Numbered from the stretch's first letter, positions 1 to 8,080 are shown. The stretch: DNA of 64,000 bases from Adlercreutzia sp. ZJ141 (GCF_011038965.1 NZ_JAAKEB010000013.1:1-64000), one strand, 5' to 3'. Translations and numbers: made by a program. The notes: a model not told the origin generated them from the letters alone.

Positions 1-554
1 TGCGATCTGGACCATCGCAGGCCCATCATAGGACAGGAAAGCCTTTTTCTGATTCTCATGTCAGCGGTACGGTTTAACCGTCTACCGCACCACAGGCATA
101 GCCTGTGGGTTTCTCACATGGCGCTAAAGCCATTGATTGATCCTTACTGAATTACTCCTTCATAAGCATTTCTCCCTCGATGTTTCCAGTAGGAACAATT
201 GACTGTGCTTGCTGTAATGGATGTATAGCTAGACGGCATTATCTGACCGTTTTGCGACGCCCCACACTCAGGACAGATTAAACTCCTTAATAATACTAAC
301 CATATGCAATGCAATAGATTATCTGTAACACACCAGCAGAAGGTGACCACAGTGCTTCCAAAGCAATAGCAATAGACGTCTGAAATATCCCTTTTTGATT
401 TGCATTAGCTTCTGTGCTCTCAGCAAGCTTTGAATTGGGAAATCCGACTCATTTTTCGCTATACCACCAGATAGATCTCATTGTTACCAACCAAAAGCAT
501 CTTTCTTTCTCTCGTATAATCAATCAATAACAAAGCAGCTCACTACTCAAAGCT
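1..554. other. gene-poor stretch at window start
   Basis: No convincing gene is visible here. A short hairpin with 8-bp arms (CCACAGGC / GCCTGTGG, 90-108) is present and could end a transcript entering from the left. A minus-strand reading frame at 144-350 contains one CPEC pair, but it has no good ribosome binding site and no recognisable family. The stretch is AT-richer than its neighbours and may be a decayed gene. Confidence 0.4.
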
Positions 555-1481
555 TTATGCGTCACGCCGTTCCGCTCTATCTATCTGTTCTAGCACTAAC
601 TTCTGTTTCTGTTCCCAATACTCAGCCTTTTCCTGGGAAAGCTCTTTGTCGAAAGTTAGTGTATATGCCTTATTGCGAGCAGCTTCATACTCTCCATTCA
701 CCATATCGTCCTCGATTTCATAAAGAACTCTTTCTAGATGGTTTTCTGCCATATTGATGTCATACTGTTCGCCTTGAACCACTCTTGCAACACCATCGAT
801 AATCAAAATTACTGCCAGAATTCCGCAAACGACTCCCATTGTTGCTAGGATGCTCAACCAGGACTTCCGTTTTTCTTTCCTTATTTTCTTTTCCGATTCC
901 TCTACAAGTCGTTTTATGGCAGCGTTCTCAGTGCTACCTTCTCCAATTATTCTTGATTTTTCATAAGACTGTCTCAGTGACGATACCCACGCTTCCGAAA
1001 TGCTACTCTCTCCATATTTGGCATAGTCCGCATAATCGATATTCGAAGCCGCAAGAACTGCGAAATCTAACAGCGCTTCTTTTGTATTAGGAATCCCAAA
1101 GCTTCGAATGAGATTGATTTTCCGCAAATCAGTCTCTTCGAGCTGCGTGCCAAGCCTTCGCCCCTTCTTTTTCCGAGGCCTAAGACTCTCTATACGATCA
1201 AGCTGAGCAGCGAGTTCACTAACGGTGCTTTTGGAAACACCTCTTACTTCATACCCACATAGATCACAGTGTGTTTGATAGGAGTCTATCCTTCCACCGC
1301 AATTTGGGCATTTATACACAGTTCCATAAAACTCTTCCCTGCGTACGCTTTCACTATTACCTATTGTCTGCGCTGAATTCGGTGGAGTTAAAACGTCTTG
1401 CACCTTTATCCTCACTCCGCACTTATAGCAAAAGACAGCATTCTCATTTAGAGATGTTCCGCATTGCGAGCAAAACGCCAT
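555..1481 (-). CDS. zinc-ribbon membrane protein of unknown function
   Basis: This 308-residue protein starts with a zinc ribbon (C4, C7, C18, C21) and has a second CxxC pair set at C58, C61, C72 and C75. A basic, Lys/Arg-rich linker follows. One membrane segment lies near residues 208-232, and a short charged helical tail comes after it. This layout is common in bacterial single-pass 'zinc-ribbon domain' proteins, whose role is mostly unknown. The start is supported by a GGAAGGGG box 7-8 bases upstream. The gene stands alone, with a TATAAT-like -10 about 35 bases before the start. Its binding partner and function cannot be read from the sequence. Confidence 0.8.
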   Translation of the reverse strand: MAFCSQCGTSLNENAVFCYKCGVRIKVQDVLTPPNSAQTIGNSESVRREEFYGTVYKCPNCGGRIDSYQTHCDLCGYEVRGVSKSTVSELAAQLDRIESLRPRKKKGRRLGTQLEETDLRKINLIRSFGIPNTKEALLDFAVLAASNIDYADYAKYGESSISEAWVSSLRQSYEKSRIIGEGSTENAAIKRLVEESEKKIRKEKRKSWLSILATMGVVCGILAVILIIDGVARVVQGEQYDINMAENHLERVLYEIEDDMVNGEYEAARNKAYTLTFDKELSQEKAEYWEQKQKLVLEQIDRAERRDA

Positions 1482-1631
1482 TATTAAACCCCTTCCGGCG
1501 ACTCAAACACCAGTCATTATAAGCTGCAAGACAGTGTTTTTTTGCTGAAAAGGGTGACCCGTTCTCATTCATTCCGAAAACTTGGTGTCTCTCGCGATGC
1601 TTGATACTCTCAGAACGCATCTTCAAGAAAA

Positions 1632-1658
1632 GTGACAAAATGCCCTGACCCCAATGTC
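1632..1658. repeat. diverged copy of the ATPase-cassette terminal repeat
   Basis: This 27-base stretch contains GTGACAAAATGCCCTGACCC. It matches the inner 27 bases of the 32-bp repeats at 3078-3109 and 4699-4730 at most positions. Only the copy at 4699 shares its orientation. It suggests that a similar element once ended or inserted here. Confidence 0.6.
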
Positions 1659-1823
1659 CCTTCCGTCCCTTATTTTCGAGTTTGACTAACTTCGGAAGAT
1701 TTATCGGAAATTTTCCGCAATAACTTCCTAAATTGTTCATTTTTTTCTGAATTGGAAGAATGCCGGATAGTGTGTCGAATGAGCATCGAATCGTTCAAAA
1801 GTGTCTCTTGATTTTACGCAGTA

Positions 1824-1845
1824 TATTGAGTAAATTTACTCAATA
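1824..1845. promoter_or_regulatory. 22-bp perfect palindrome, probable operator
   Basis: The palindrome is centred on AAATTT, with arms TATTGAGTAAA / TTTACTCAATA. It sits 29 bases before the ATG of the first DUF4143 ATPase, where it would overlap a promoter or the transcript start. Perfect dyad symmetry of this length suggests a binding site for a homodimeric regulator. No regulator gene is adjacent, so autoregulation is possible but unproven. Confidence 0.6.
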
Positions 1846-1874
1846 GCGTTCGAAGCTAAAGGAGACGAACCACA

Positions 1875-3071
1875 ATGTTCCAGCGCAAGATCGTTGCAAC
1901 CATCGCAGCAAGAATGCAAGAGGACGACAATCCCCTCTTGCAGGTAGTGGCAGGCCCCCGCCAAACCGGCAAATCAACCGCAATCGCTCAAGCGCTTGAC
2001 CAGGTCGAAAAGCCATTCCTTTCGGCAAGCGCTGATGACATATTCGCTCCCAACATAGATTGGTTACGTACGGAGTGGCAACAGGCACGCAATCTGCAGC
2101 GCAACTCGGAAAAGCCAACAATCCTCGTACTCGACGAGGTACAGAAGGTGGCCGGCTGGCCTAACGTAGTGAAGGGGCTCTGGGATGCCGACCGACGCGA
2201 GCAGCGACCCCTGAAGGTCGTTCTGTCCGGCTCGTCGAGCCTGCTTCTACGCAAAGGTTTGGAAGACTCGCTTAAAGGACGCTTTGAGGTGCTACGATCC
2301 ACCCATTGGAGCCTGGCAGAATGCCGGGAGGCGTTCGGCTTCACACTCGACGATTTTCTGTTCTTCGGGGGCTTCCCAGGCGCCGCACGACTGGCCGGCG
2401 ACGAGAGACGCTGGCGCGCCTACATGCGCGACTCGATTATCGAGCCGACTATATCAAACGACGTGCTAGAGCAGGAGGATGTGCGTAAACCAGCACTCAT
2501 GCGGGCACTCTTTGAACTGGGTGCACGCTTCTCTGCTCAGGAACTCTCTTACACCAAGATGCTCGGACAGCTTCAGGATGCTGGAAACACAACAACGCTG
2601 GCGCATTACCTCACCCTGCTCGACAAAGCGGGTGTCTTGTGCGGCCTGGAGAAATACGACCCGAAGGCAATCAAGCGCAAAAAGTCTTCACCACGGTTCA
2701 TGGTCTACAACACGGCGCTTATGACTGCGGCGTCCGGACGCGCTAAGGAGTTGTTGCTCAGCGATCCTGAACTGCGCGGCCACCTTGTGGAAAGCGCCAT
2801 AGGAGCTCACTTGCTCGCTTTAGGATCCGACCTTGGCTTTAACGTGCATTGGTGGCGCGAGGGCAACAGTGAAGTTGATTTTGTACTTGAAGGCGAAAAC
2901 AAACTTGCAGCGATCGAAGTGAAGAGCGGTCGAACGAAATCCCAGGGCGGCATGGCAGCGTTCCTGCGTACATGCCCCGAAGCAACGCGCATCGTAGTCG
3001 GCGGCAGTACTGCAGGCGCAGTCTCGATCGAAGACTTCCTCCTTGGTGACGTAGCCCTTCCCTGGTTGTGA
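1875..3071 (+). CDS. DUF4143-type AAA ATPase (1)
   Basis: This 398-residue protein has an N-terminal AAA module: Walker A GPRQTGKST (27-35), Walker B ILVLDEVQ (84-91) and a VLSGSSS sensor segment (116-122). The C-terminal half is the DUF4143 region, with a nuclease-like E/D...EVK pattern (E334, D336, EVK 349-351) resembling a PD-(D/E)xK fold. The family is widespread and often horizontally moved. Its biological role is not established, and nuclease activity is inference. A GGAGACGAACCAC box precedes the ATG. The stop codon falls within a 9-bp tandem TGACAATAG duplicate that leads into the next cassette. The second ATPase in this window has the same architecture but is clearly diverged in sequence. 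Confidence 0.9.
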   Translation: MFQRKIVATIAARMQEDDNPLLQVVAGPRQTGKSTAIAQALDQVEKPFLSASADDIFAPNIDWLRTEWQQARNLQRNSEKPTILVLDEVQKVAGWPNVVKGLWDADRREQRPLKVVLSGSSSLLLRKGLEDSLKGRFEVLRSTHWSLAECREAFGFTLDDFLFFGGFPGAARLAGDERRWRAYMRDSIIEPTISNDVLEQEDVRKPALMRALFELGARFSAQELSYTKMLGQLQDAGNTTTLAHYLTLLDKAGVLCGLEKYDPKAIKRKKSSPRFMVYNTALMTAASGRAKELLLSDPELRGHLVESAIGAHLLALGSDLGFNVHWWREGNSEVDFVLEGENKLAAIEVKSGRTKSQGGMAAFLRTCPEATRIVVGGSTAGAVSIEDFLLGDVALPWL

Positions 3072-3077
3072 CAATAG

Positions 3078-3109
3078 TGACAATAGGGTCAGGTCATTCT
3101 GTCACATGC
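3078..3109 (+). repeat. left 32-bp inverted repeat of ATPase cassette
   Basis: This is an exact reverse complement of 4699-4730. It begins 6 bases after the stop of the first ATPase gene and is preceded by a second copy of its first nine bases (TGACAATAG, 3069-3077). Confidence 0.95.
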
Positions 3110-3181
3110 GCACGGATTTACCATCCACCCAGAATGGATCTGCGCACGCAGACCACCGCTTTCGACTTAAGGAAGCACTGA

Positions 3182-4486
3182 TTAAAGATACATCACCATA
3201 TAGACGGGCAGATAGAGTATCTTTTCCGCCAACGAGACGTTGCCTTCGCACAGCACCACGGCTTTTTCGATTCGGTAGTTCTGGGAGGACAGCACCTTGG
3301 TCAAGGCGCTATGCCGCTTGTAGCTCTTCCCGCTCTTTACCTCTATGGGAAGAACCTGTCCGTTCCCTGTCTCTATCACGAAATCGAGTTCGCCTATGCT
3401 CTTATTGCGGAAGAACCGCAGTTTATACCCATGGCACTTCAGCTCTTGGGCAACAGCGTTCTCGTATATGGAACCGTAGTTCACCCCCAGCTCGTCGCTG
3501 AGAATGCTCTTCGCCACGTCCACCTCGCTCATTGCGCACAGCAGCCCCACGTCGTTGGCGAACAGCTTGAAGAAGCTCCTTTGCTCGGACATCTTGAGTG
3601 GATGCCTCGGCTCGGTGACGTTGATGACAGGCAACGCCACACCCGCATCCGCCAACCAAACGAACTCCTCGCTGTACCGCTCGTACGTTCCTTTGGGTGC
3701 CAAGCTTGCGAAGCTGAAACGCTTCGACTGCGAATCAAGCTGGGCGGGCAGCTGGTCGTACACGTCTTTGACGACAAGTTTGCTTGTTTCGGCATACTTC
3801 GAAATATCCGCACGATACAGGATAACGATATCGTTTTGGATGCGCTTGACCTCGGCCACGTTGCCGGATCGCGCGAACTCGTCAACTGCCGCCGGCATAC
3901 CGCCCACCAACAGATACTGGTGAAACAGCGAAAGCAGGCGTTCGTGGATGGGCCCGATAACCGAAGTTGACGACTCGAAGCAGCCCCTTACATAGGAGAG
4001 GGCTTCGTCACCTACGTCCAGCGCCCAGCAGAATTCCTCGAAATCGAGCGGGAACATCTCTATCGTCCGCAGGTAGCCAACGGGCTGGGATCTTATATCC
4101 TGCAGCTCAATGCCAAGAAGGGATCCCGACAGAATGAAGTCGTAACCTTCCCTTTGGACGAGGTACTTTATGTAGGTGATCGCCTCCTTGCACTCCTGCA
4201 CTTCATCTATAAACACGCACGTATCGCCAGCGATGAACCGGGAACCACCGAACGCGGACAGAACCATGAACAACTCGTCGGCGTTGCGGCACCCTTCCAT
4301 GGCAGAAAGGAGATCGGGCTGCTCGATGAGATCGAAGCGCACGTAATGCTCGTAGTTGCGGGAAGCAAATTCGTCAACAATGTAGGACTTCCCCACCTGC
4401 CTTGCGCCTGTCACCAGCAACGCACGGCTCGCGCGCGAGCTCTTCCACTCTTCCAGCTGCCGCGTGATCTTCCTCTTGAGAGACAT
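3182..4486 (-). CDS. DUF4143-type AAA ATPase (2), cassette cargo
   Basis: This 434-residue protein has Walker A GARQVGKS (27-34), Walker B VFIDEVQ (91-97), an ILSGSLLG sensor segment (118-125) and a C-terminal DUF4143 region. A nuclease-like GELDFV...IEVKSG pattern lies near 365-386 (E366, D368, EVK 382-384). It is the only gene between the 32-bp inverted repeats. The ATG is preceded by an AAGGAAAG box. The promoter region carries four TTGGAAA(A/G)ATCC motifs in two 46-bp direct repeats, so expression is probably tightly controlled. The role of the family is unknown. Its presence beside an unrelated-sequence paralogue suggests independent acquisition rather than tandem duplication. Confidence 0.9.
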   Translation of the reverse strand: MSLKRKITRQLEEWKSSRASRALLVTGARQVGKSYIVDEFASRNYEHYVRFDLIEQPDLLSAMEGCRNADELFMVLSAFGGSRFIAGDTCVFIDEVQECKEAITYIKYLVQREGYDFILSGSLLGIELQDIRSQPVGYLRTIEMFPLDFEEFCWALDVGDEALSYVRGCFESSTSVIGPIHERLLSLFHQYLLVGGMPAAVDEFARSGNVAEVKRIQNDIVILYRADISKYAETSKLVVKDVYDQLPAQLDSQSKRFSFASLAPKGTYERYSEEFVWLADAGVALPVINVTEPRHPLKMSEQRSFFKLFANDVGLLCAMSEVDVAKSILSDELGVNYGSIYENAVAQELKCHGYKLRFFRNKSIGELDFVIETGNGQVLPIEVKSGKSYKRHSALTKVLSSQNYRIEKAVVLCEGNVSLAEKILYLPVYMVMYL

Positions 4487-4502
4487 AGGCTTTCCTTCTG
4501 TA

Positions 4503-4611
4503 GGATTTTTCCAACCTGATAATCTACGAAAACAGGGATCTTTCCAACCATTCTATCGTCCGTTGGGATTTTTCCAACCTGATAATCTACGAAAACAGGG
4601 ATCTTTCCAAC
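4503..4611. promoter_or_regulatory. two 46-bp direct repeats, four operator-like motifs
   Basis: The units at 4503-4548 and 4566-4611 are identical over 46 bases and offset by 63 bp, close to six helical turns. On the minus strand each unit carries GTTGGAAAGATCC and GTTGGAAAAATCC 33 bp apart, giving four motifs spaced 33, 30 and 33 bp. The array ends about 16 bases before the ATPase start. This looks like a cooperative protein-binding array on the promoter. The 63-bp period is also a codon multiple, and the repeats translate on the same strand as VGKIPVFVDYQ twice, so a peptide-coding explanation is not excluded. Confidence 0.65.
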
Positions 4612-4698
4612 AAGCACGGCAAGTCGCTCCATCACGCAATGTAATGAGCGCGTCAGAAAGCCGCAAGCAGGGTGGCGGGAGACTAGATTGTACGGCTT

Positions 4699-4730
4699 GC
4701 ATGTGACAGAATGACCTGACCCTATTGTCA
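4699..4730 (-). repeat. right 32-bp inverted repeat of ATPase cassette
   Basis: This is an exact reverse complement of 3078-3109. It ends 12 bases before the stop codon of the TlpA-like gene, so the cassette lies tightly between two genes. Confidence 0.95.
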
Positions 4731-4742
4731 TTCGCTCCGCAT

Positions 4743-5360
4743 CTACAGCAAGTTATCGAGCGCGGTGGCGAGCGCCTCTTCTTCGACAACGCCGGAAACG
4801 TAGCCGATAACGTTACCTTCGGGGCTCACGACAACCGTTGTGGGAAAACCTCGCACTGCGTATGCCGACAACGCCTGACCGTCGGTGTCGAAATAAAACG
4901 GCATGGTAAATCCACCGTCGGCGATGTAGGCATCGGCAGCTTCACGCGTCTCGCGCGATTCATCGGTGGCGTTAATCATCATGAACTGCACCCGATCGCC
5001 GTACGTTTCCCACATGGACTGCATCATGGGCATTTCTTCCTTGCAGTACGTGCACCAGCTAGTCCAGAAGTTGATAACCACCGGCTTGCCCTCAAACGAC
5101 GACAGCGACACTTGCTGACCATTTTGGTCTTCCACGGTAAAATCGGGAGCCTCAATCGGCTCGTTATCTTTCGCATCCGCTGCCCCATCTTGCCCGTTTT
5201 CCGTTCCCTCCGACTGCCCGGCGCCCTGCGCACTTTCCGCACCAGAAGTCAGCGATGCATCCTTCGATCCAGCTAACGCACCGTATGCAACCGCTGCAAC
5301 AGCCACCACCGCAACCAATGCGACCGCAATGATGATCAGAGTTTTCTTTCCGTTCTGCAT
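4743..5360 (-). CDS. TlpA-like membrane-anchored thioredoxin
   Basis: The protein has 205 residues. An N-terminal anchor (about 7-30) is followed by a low-complexity acidic linker (31-70). A redoxin domain then carries the active-site WTSWCTYC (C103, C106) and the GFPTT cis-proline loop. It should face outward and reduce disulfides, taking electrons from the CcdA-like protein encoded just upstream. The ATG at 5360 is chosen over an in-frame upstream start because AGGAGGCTTT precedes it and the longer form would run into ccdA. Only 8 bases separate the two genes, so they are one operon. The client (cytochrome c maturation or general thiol repair) cannot be told from the window. Confidence 0.9.
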   Translation of the reverse strand: MQNGKKTLIIIAVALVAVVAVAAVAYGALAGSKDASLTSGAESAQGAGQSEGTENGQDGAADAKDNEPIEAPDFTVEDQNGQQVSLSSFEGKPVVINFWTSWCTYCKEEMPMMQSMWETYGDRVQFMMINATDESRETREAADAYIADGGFTMPFYFDTDGQALSAYAVRGFPTTVVVSPEGNVIGYVSGVVEEEALATALDNLL

Positions 5361-5368
5361 AAAGCCTC

Positions 5369-6136
5369 CTAAAAGCTCAATAGCGAGAGCGCCCTCCCCA
5401 TAAGCCCTGTTGCCATAAGGACGCCAACCACCACCAACAGCCCGCCGCACACCAGGTTAACAACGCGATAATGCCGTTTGATAACGTTGAACGCTGATTC
5501 CAGCTGCTTGACCAGCACCGCGCTGAGCACAAAGGGAATACCCAACCCCAGCGAATAGCACACGAGCATGGTAATGCCAACGAGCATAGAACCTTGCTGA
5601 GCGGCCAACAGCAGGGCCGAACCTAAAAATGCACCCACGCACGGCGTCCAGCCGGCAGCGAACACTAACCCAAACAACGCCGACGAGAAAAAACCCACCG
5701 GACGCACCGATGAATCCGCCTTGATGGTTTTATTCAGCAACCCAATGTTCAACACGCCCATGAAGTTTAGTCCGAACACGACAACAATCAGGCCACACAC
5801 GATATTGAACGCTGTTTGGTACGTTGTAAGAAACGCGCCGACCGTACCTGCAAAGGCGCCGAGTATCACGAACACGATGGTGAAACCAAGTACGAACCCG
5901 AGCGCATTCACCAGCGTTTTCGAAAGCAGCCCGGCCGATTCGGTTGTGGTGCTCGCTTCGGCAAAACCGTTTGCGGACGCGTCACCACTTGTGGCAACCT
6001 CGCCATCCGCACCGGCCGTTGCAATGCCCGTACCAGCATCGCCGGCGAAATACGCCAAGTAAATGGGGATCATGGGCAGAATGCACGGCGATACGAACGT
6101 AATGATGCCTTCGAGAAACGAAACAAGGTATTCCAC
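5369..6136 (-). CDS. ccdA: CcdA/DsbD-type thiol-electron transporter
   Basis: This 255-residue, about six-helix membrane protein carries the two redox cysteines of the family: C18 in FVSPCILP and C166 in GWTPCVGA. It passes electrons from cytoplasmic thioredoxin across the membrane to an outward-facing thioredoxin, here probably the TlpA-like product of the next gene. The GTG at 6136 is the likely start, since GAAGGAGGCGCAT precedes it and the protein then begins at the conserved first helix. Residues 31-70 form a Gly/Ala/Thr-rich loop between the first two helices, longer than is usual in CcdA. Confidence 0.88.
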   Translation of the reverse strand: MEYLVSFLEGIITFVSPCILPMIPIYLAYFAGDAGTGIATAGADGEVATSGDASANGFAEASTTTESAGLLSKTLVNALGFVLGFTIVFVILGAFAGTVGAFLTTYQTAFNIVCGLIVVVFGLNFMGVLNIGLLNKTIKADSSVRPVGFFSSALFGLVFAAGWTPCVGAFLGSALLLAAQQGSMLVGITMLVCYSLGLGIPFVLSAVLVKQLESAFNVIKRHYRVVNLVCGGLLVVVGVLMATGLMGRALSLLSF

Positions 6137-6193
6137 ATGCGCCTCCTTCAACAACGTAACCCGGCACTTACGCACCCGCACGATACGCGAGTC

Positions 6194-6209
6194 TGTTTCA
6201 CGTGAAGCG
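6194..6209. promoter_or_regulatory. parS-like 16-mer
   Basis: TGTTTCACGTGAAGCG matches the bacterial ParB-binding consensus TGTTTCACGTGAAACA at 14 of 16 positions; the mismatches are the A-to-G changes at positions 14 and 16. It is intergenic, upstream of ccdA. No parAB or dnaA lies nearby, so it could be an outlying chromosomal parS or a chance half-palindrome. Confidence 0.4.
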
Positions 6210-6286
6210 TACCATGCATGCAATCACACGCAATGTAAAACTCCGTAACAACTCGGTGATCTTCCTACCGGCATTTCTCACCCCGC

Positions 6287-6322
6287 AAAAGAGGGAGCAA
6301 AGCCGAAGTTCTGCCCCCTCTT
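6287..6322 (-). terminator. terminator after symporter gene
   Basis: On the minus strand an 11-bp stem (AAGAGGGGGCA / TGCTCCCTCTT, one mismatch) is followed by TTTTGC. It lies about 120 bases past the symporter stop. Confidence 0.6.
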
Positions 6323-6439
6323 GAGGAAACGCTGATTCAAGCCATCTTGTCATGCGTTTCCCGAACACACGCGTTGTTGCCACGTGAGTTCACGCACGCA
6401 ATTGCGGCGCGAACTGTTTGTCGTTATGTCGTTACCTTG

Positions 6440-8014
6440 TTACGCCGTAGCACCTTCCTGCGCTGCATCAGCCTCGTGCTCGCTCTCGAGTTCTTTGGCA
6501 TACTCGCGGTCGATCGCGCCCTCAACCGACGGCGGGTTCACGTCGAACGGCACGCTCTTCGTGAACAGGCTCACCACCGGCACAATGATAAGCGACAACA
6601 CCATGGCAATTGCACCACAGTTGATAGGACTTGCGATAAGCGGCGTACCCATGAAACCGAGTAGCATGTTGCCCGTGGTCAGGCTAACGCCCACAATGAA
6701 ACTCACCCACACAGCTGCCTTCGACACCTTGCCGGAGTACAAACCCCACAAGAAGGGCCCCAAGAACGCGCCGGCCAGCGCGCCCCAAGAAATACCCATG
6801 AGCTGGGCGATAAAGGTGATCGACGAATGATATTGCACTAGCGCGATAGCAGCCGACACGGCAACAAACACCAGCAGCAGCACACGCATGTAGCGAATTT
6901 TCTTCTTCTCTTCCATGCCTTTCACAATGTTGCCCTGAATGAGGTCGAGCGTGAGCGTAGATGAACTGGTGAGCACCAGCGAACTCAATGTTGACATCGA
7001 AGCCGACAGTACCAGCACGATAACCAGGCCGATCAGTAAGTCGGGCAGCGTCGACAGCATGGTAGGAACAATGGAGTCATACACCGGCGCTCCGTTGGGC
7101 CCCATTTCAACCTGGCTGCCATACAAACGACCAAAGCCACCTAAGAAGTACGAACCACCCGCAACCACAAACGCGAACAACGTGGAAATAATAGCGCCTT
7201 GTTTTACCGCAGGGCCGCTTTTAATAGCGTAGAACTTCTGCACCATCTGCGGCAAGCCCCACGTACCCAGCGACGTAAGGATAACCACGCCCAGCAAGTT
7301 CAGCGGATCTGGCCCGAACATGCTAATGAACGCGCCTTGCATTTCGGTTCCCTCGGCGGGAATTTGCGAGAGCGTGGTAAGTGCGCCCATGAAGCCGCCG
7401 TTGTCGCCGATAACCACCGCAATAACACCGCTGATGCCCAGCAACATAACAATACCTTGCAGAAAGTCGTTCATAACCGTTGCCATGTAGCCGCCAACCA
7501 CCACATACACGCAGGTGATCAGCGCCATGCCGATAACGCACCATTCATACGGCAAGCCAAACGCCATACCGAACAGACGCGACAGGCCATTGTAGACGCT
7601 GGCGGTGTATGGAATCAGGAACACGAAGATGATAGCCGCCGCGGCAATGCGCAAACCCTTACTGTCATAGCGCTTACCGAAAAACTCCGGCATGGTGGTT
7701 GCCCCCAGGCGGTGCGTCATCTCGCGCGTACGCGGGCCAAGCACCCACCAAGCAAGCAAGCTACCTAAAATGGCGTTGCCAATGCCTGCCCACGTGGCGG
7801 CGATGCCGTACTTCCACCCAAACTGACCGGCATAACCAATAAACACCACGGCGCTGAAGTAGCTCGTGCCGTAGGCAAACGCGCTCATCCACGGGCCAAC
7901 GTTGCGCCCTCCCAAAACGAACCCATCAACATTAGTGGTCGATTGGCGACAGTAAATACCCACGCCAACTGCAACGCCCACGAAAATGAGCACCATGCAT
8001 ATCTTTGCAATCAT
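6440..8014 (-). CDS. sodium:solute symporter (SSS family)
   Basis: This 524-residue integral membrane protein has about 13 helices and the SSS-family layout. The first helix is followed by the TTNVDGFVLGGRNVGPW loop, with sodium-site-like segments such as SAFAYGTSYFSAVVFIG and SASMSTLSSLVLTSSSTL. The family co-transports Na+ with organic solutes such as proline, pantothenate or carboxylates; the substrate here is not identifiable from sequence. The ATG follows AAGGAAAGGAAAAAACGAC. The gene is monocistronic: a terminator of the repeat-protein gene lies just upstream, and its own hairpin lies downstream. The C-terminus is charged and Glu-rich. Confidence 0.9.
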   Translation of the reverse strand: MIAKICMVLIFVGVAVGVGIYCRQSTTNVDGFVLGGRNVGPWMSAFAYGTSYFSAVVFIGYAGQFGWKYGIAATWAGIGNAILGSLLAWWVLGPRTREMTHRLGATTMPEFFGKRYDSKGLRIAAAAIIFVFLIPYTASVYNGLSRLFGMAFGLPYEWCVIGMALITCVYVVVGGYMATVMNDFLQGIVMLLGISGVIAVVIGDNGGFMGALTTLSQIPAEGTEMQGAFISMFGPDPLNLLGVVILTSLGTWGLPQMVQKFYAIKSGPAVKQGAIISTLFAFVVAGGSYFLGGFGRLYGSQVEMGPNGAPVYDSIVPTMLSTLPDLLIGLVIVLVLSASMSTLSSLVLTSSSTLTLDLIQGNIVKGMEEKKKIRYMRVLLLVFVAVSAAIALVQYHSSITFIAQLMGISWGALAGAFLGPFLWGLYSGKVSKAAVWVSFIVGVSLTTGNMLLGFMGTPLIASPINCGAIAMVLSLIIVPVVSLFTKSVPFDVNPPSVEGAIDREYAKELESEHEADAAQEGATA

Positions 8015-8080
8015 GTCGTTTTTTCCTTTCCTTACAAGAACTCAGTTACGCATCGGAGGCGCACACGGCCTTTGCAGGGC

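Larger units (their letters stand above)
1482..1874. other. intergenic region with repeat relic and operator palindrome
   Basis: This gap separates the divergent zinc-ribbon and ATPase genes. It holds the probable minus-strand -10 (TATAAT, 1516-1521), a diverged copy of the inverted repeat that bounds the ATPase cassette (1632-1658), and a perfect palindrome directly before the ATPase gene (1824-1845). A minus-strand reading frame crosses the repeat relic and overlaps the zinc-ribbon gene start. I do not regard it as a gene. Confidence 0.5.
3078..4730. mobile_element. ATPase cassette bounded by perfect 32-bp inverted repeats
   Basis: The repeats at 3078-3109 and 4699-4730 are exact reverse complements over 32 bases. 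Each contains GGGTCAGGTCATTCTGTCAC or its complement. They enclose one gene, a DUF4143 ATPase, and its repeat-rich promoter. No transposase is encoded inside, so any movement would have to be driven in trans. A 9-bp TGACAATAG is doubled at the left edge only, so a clean target-site duplication is not seen. A diverged copy of the repeat at 1632-1658 indicates that this is a repeated family locally. Calling it mobile is inference; the repeats are directly visible. Confidence 0.6.
6137..6439. other. intergenic region, terminator and parS-like site
   Basis: There is no gene here. The gap holds a parS-like 16-mer (6194-6209), a minus-strand terminator after the symporter (6287-6322), and one copy of a short dispersed motif GAGGAAACGCTGATTCAA (6323-6340). 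Confidence 0.6.

Noticed and set aside
144-350. 68-codon minus-strand frame with a CPEC pair
   Set aside because: No ribosome binding site, no second Cys pair in zinc-ribbon spacing, and no family resemblance; probably chance or a relic.
1444-1740. 98-codon minus-strand frame
   Set aside because: It overlaps the start of the zinc-ribbon gene and reads straight through the repeat relic and that gene's promoter.
4503-4611. CRISPR-like direct repeats
   Set aside because: Only two units with a 17-base gap, internal substructure and a promoter position; no cas genes.
4411-4731. 106-codon minus-strand frame through the operator repeats
   Set aside because: It overlaps the ATPase gene in another frame. 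The repeated VGKIPVFVDYQ could be an accident of a 63-bp repeat; it is kept only as an alternative explanation.
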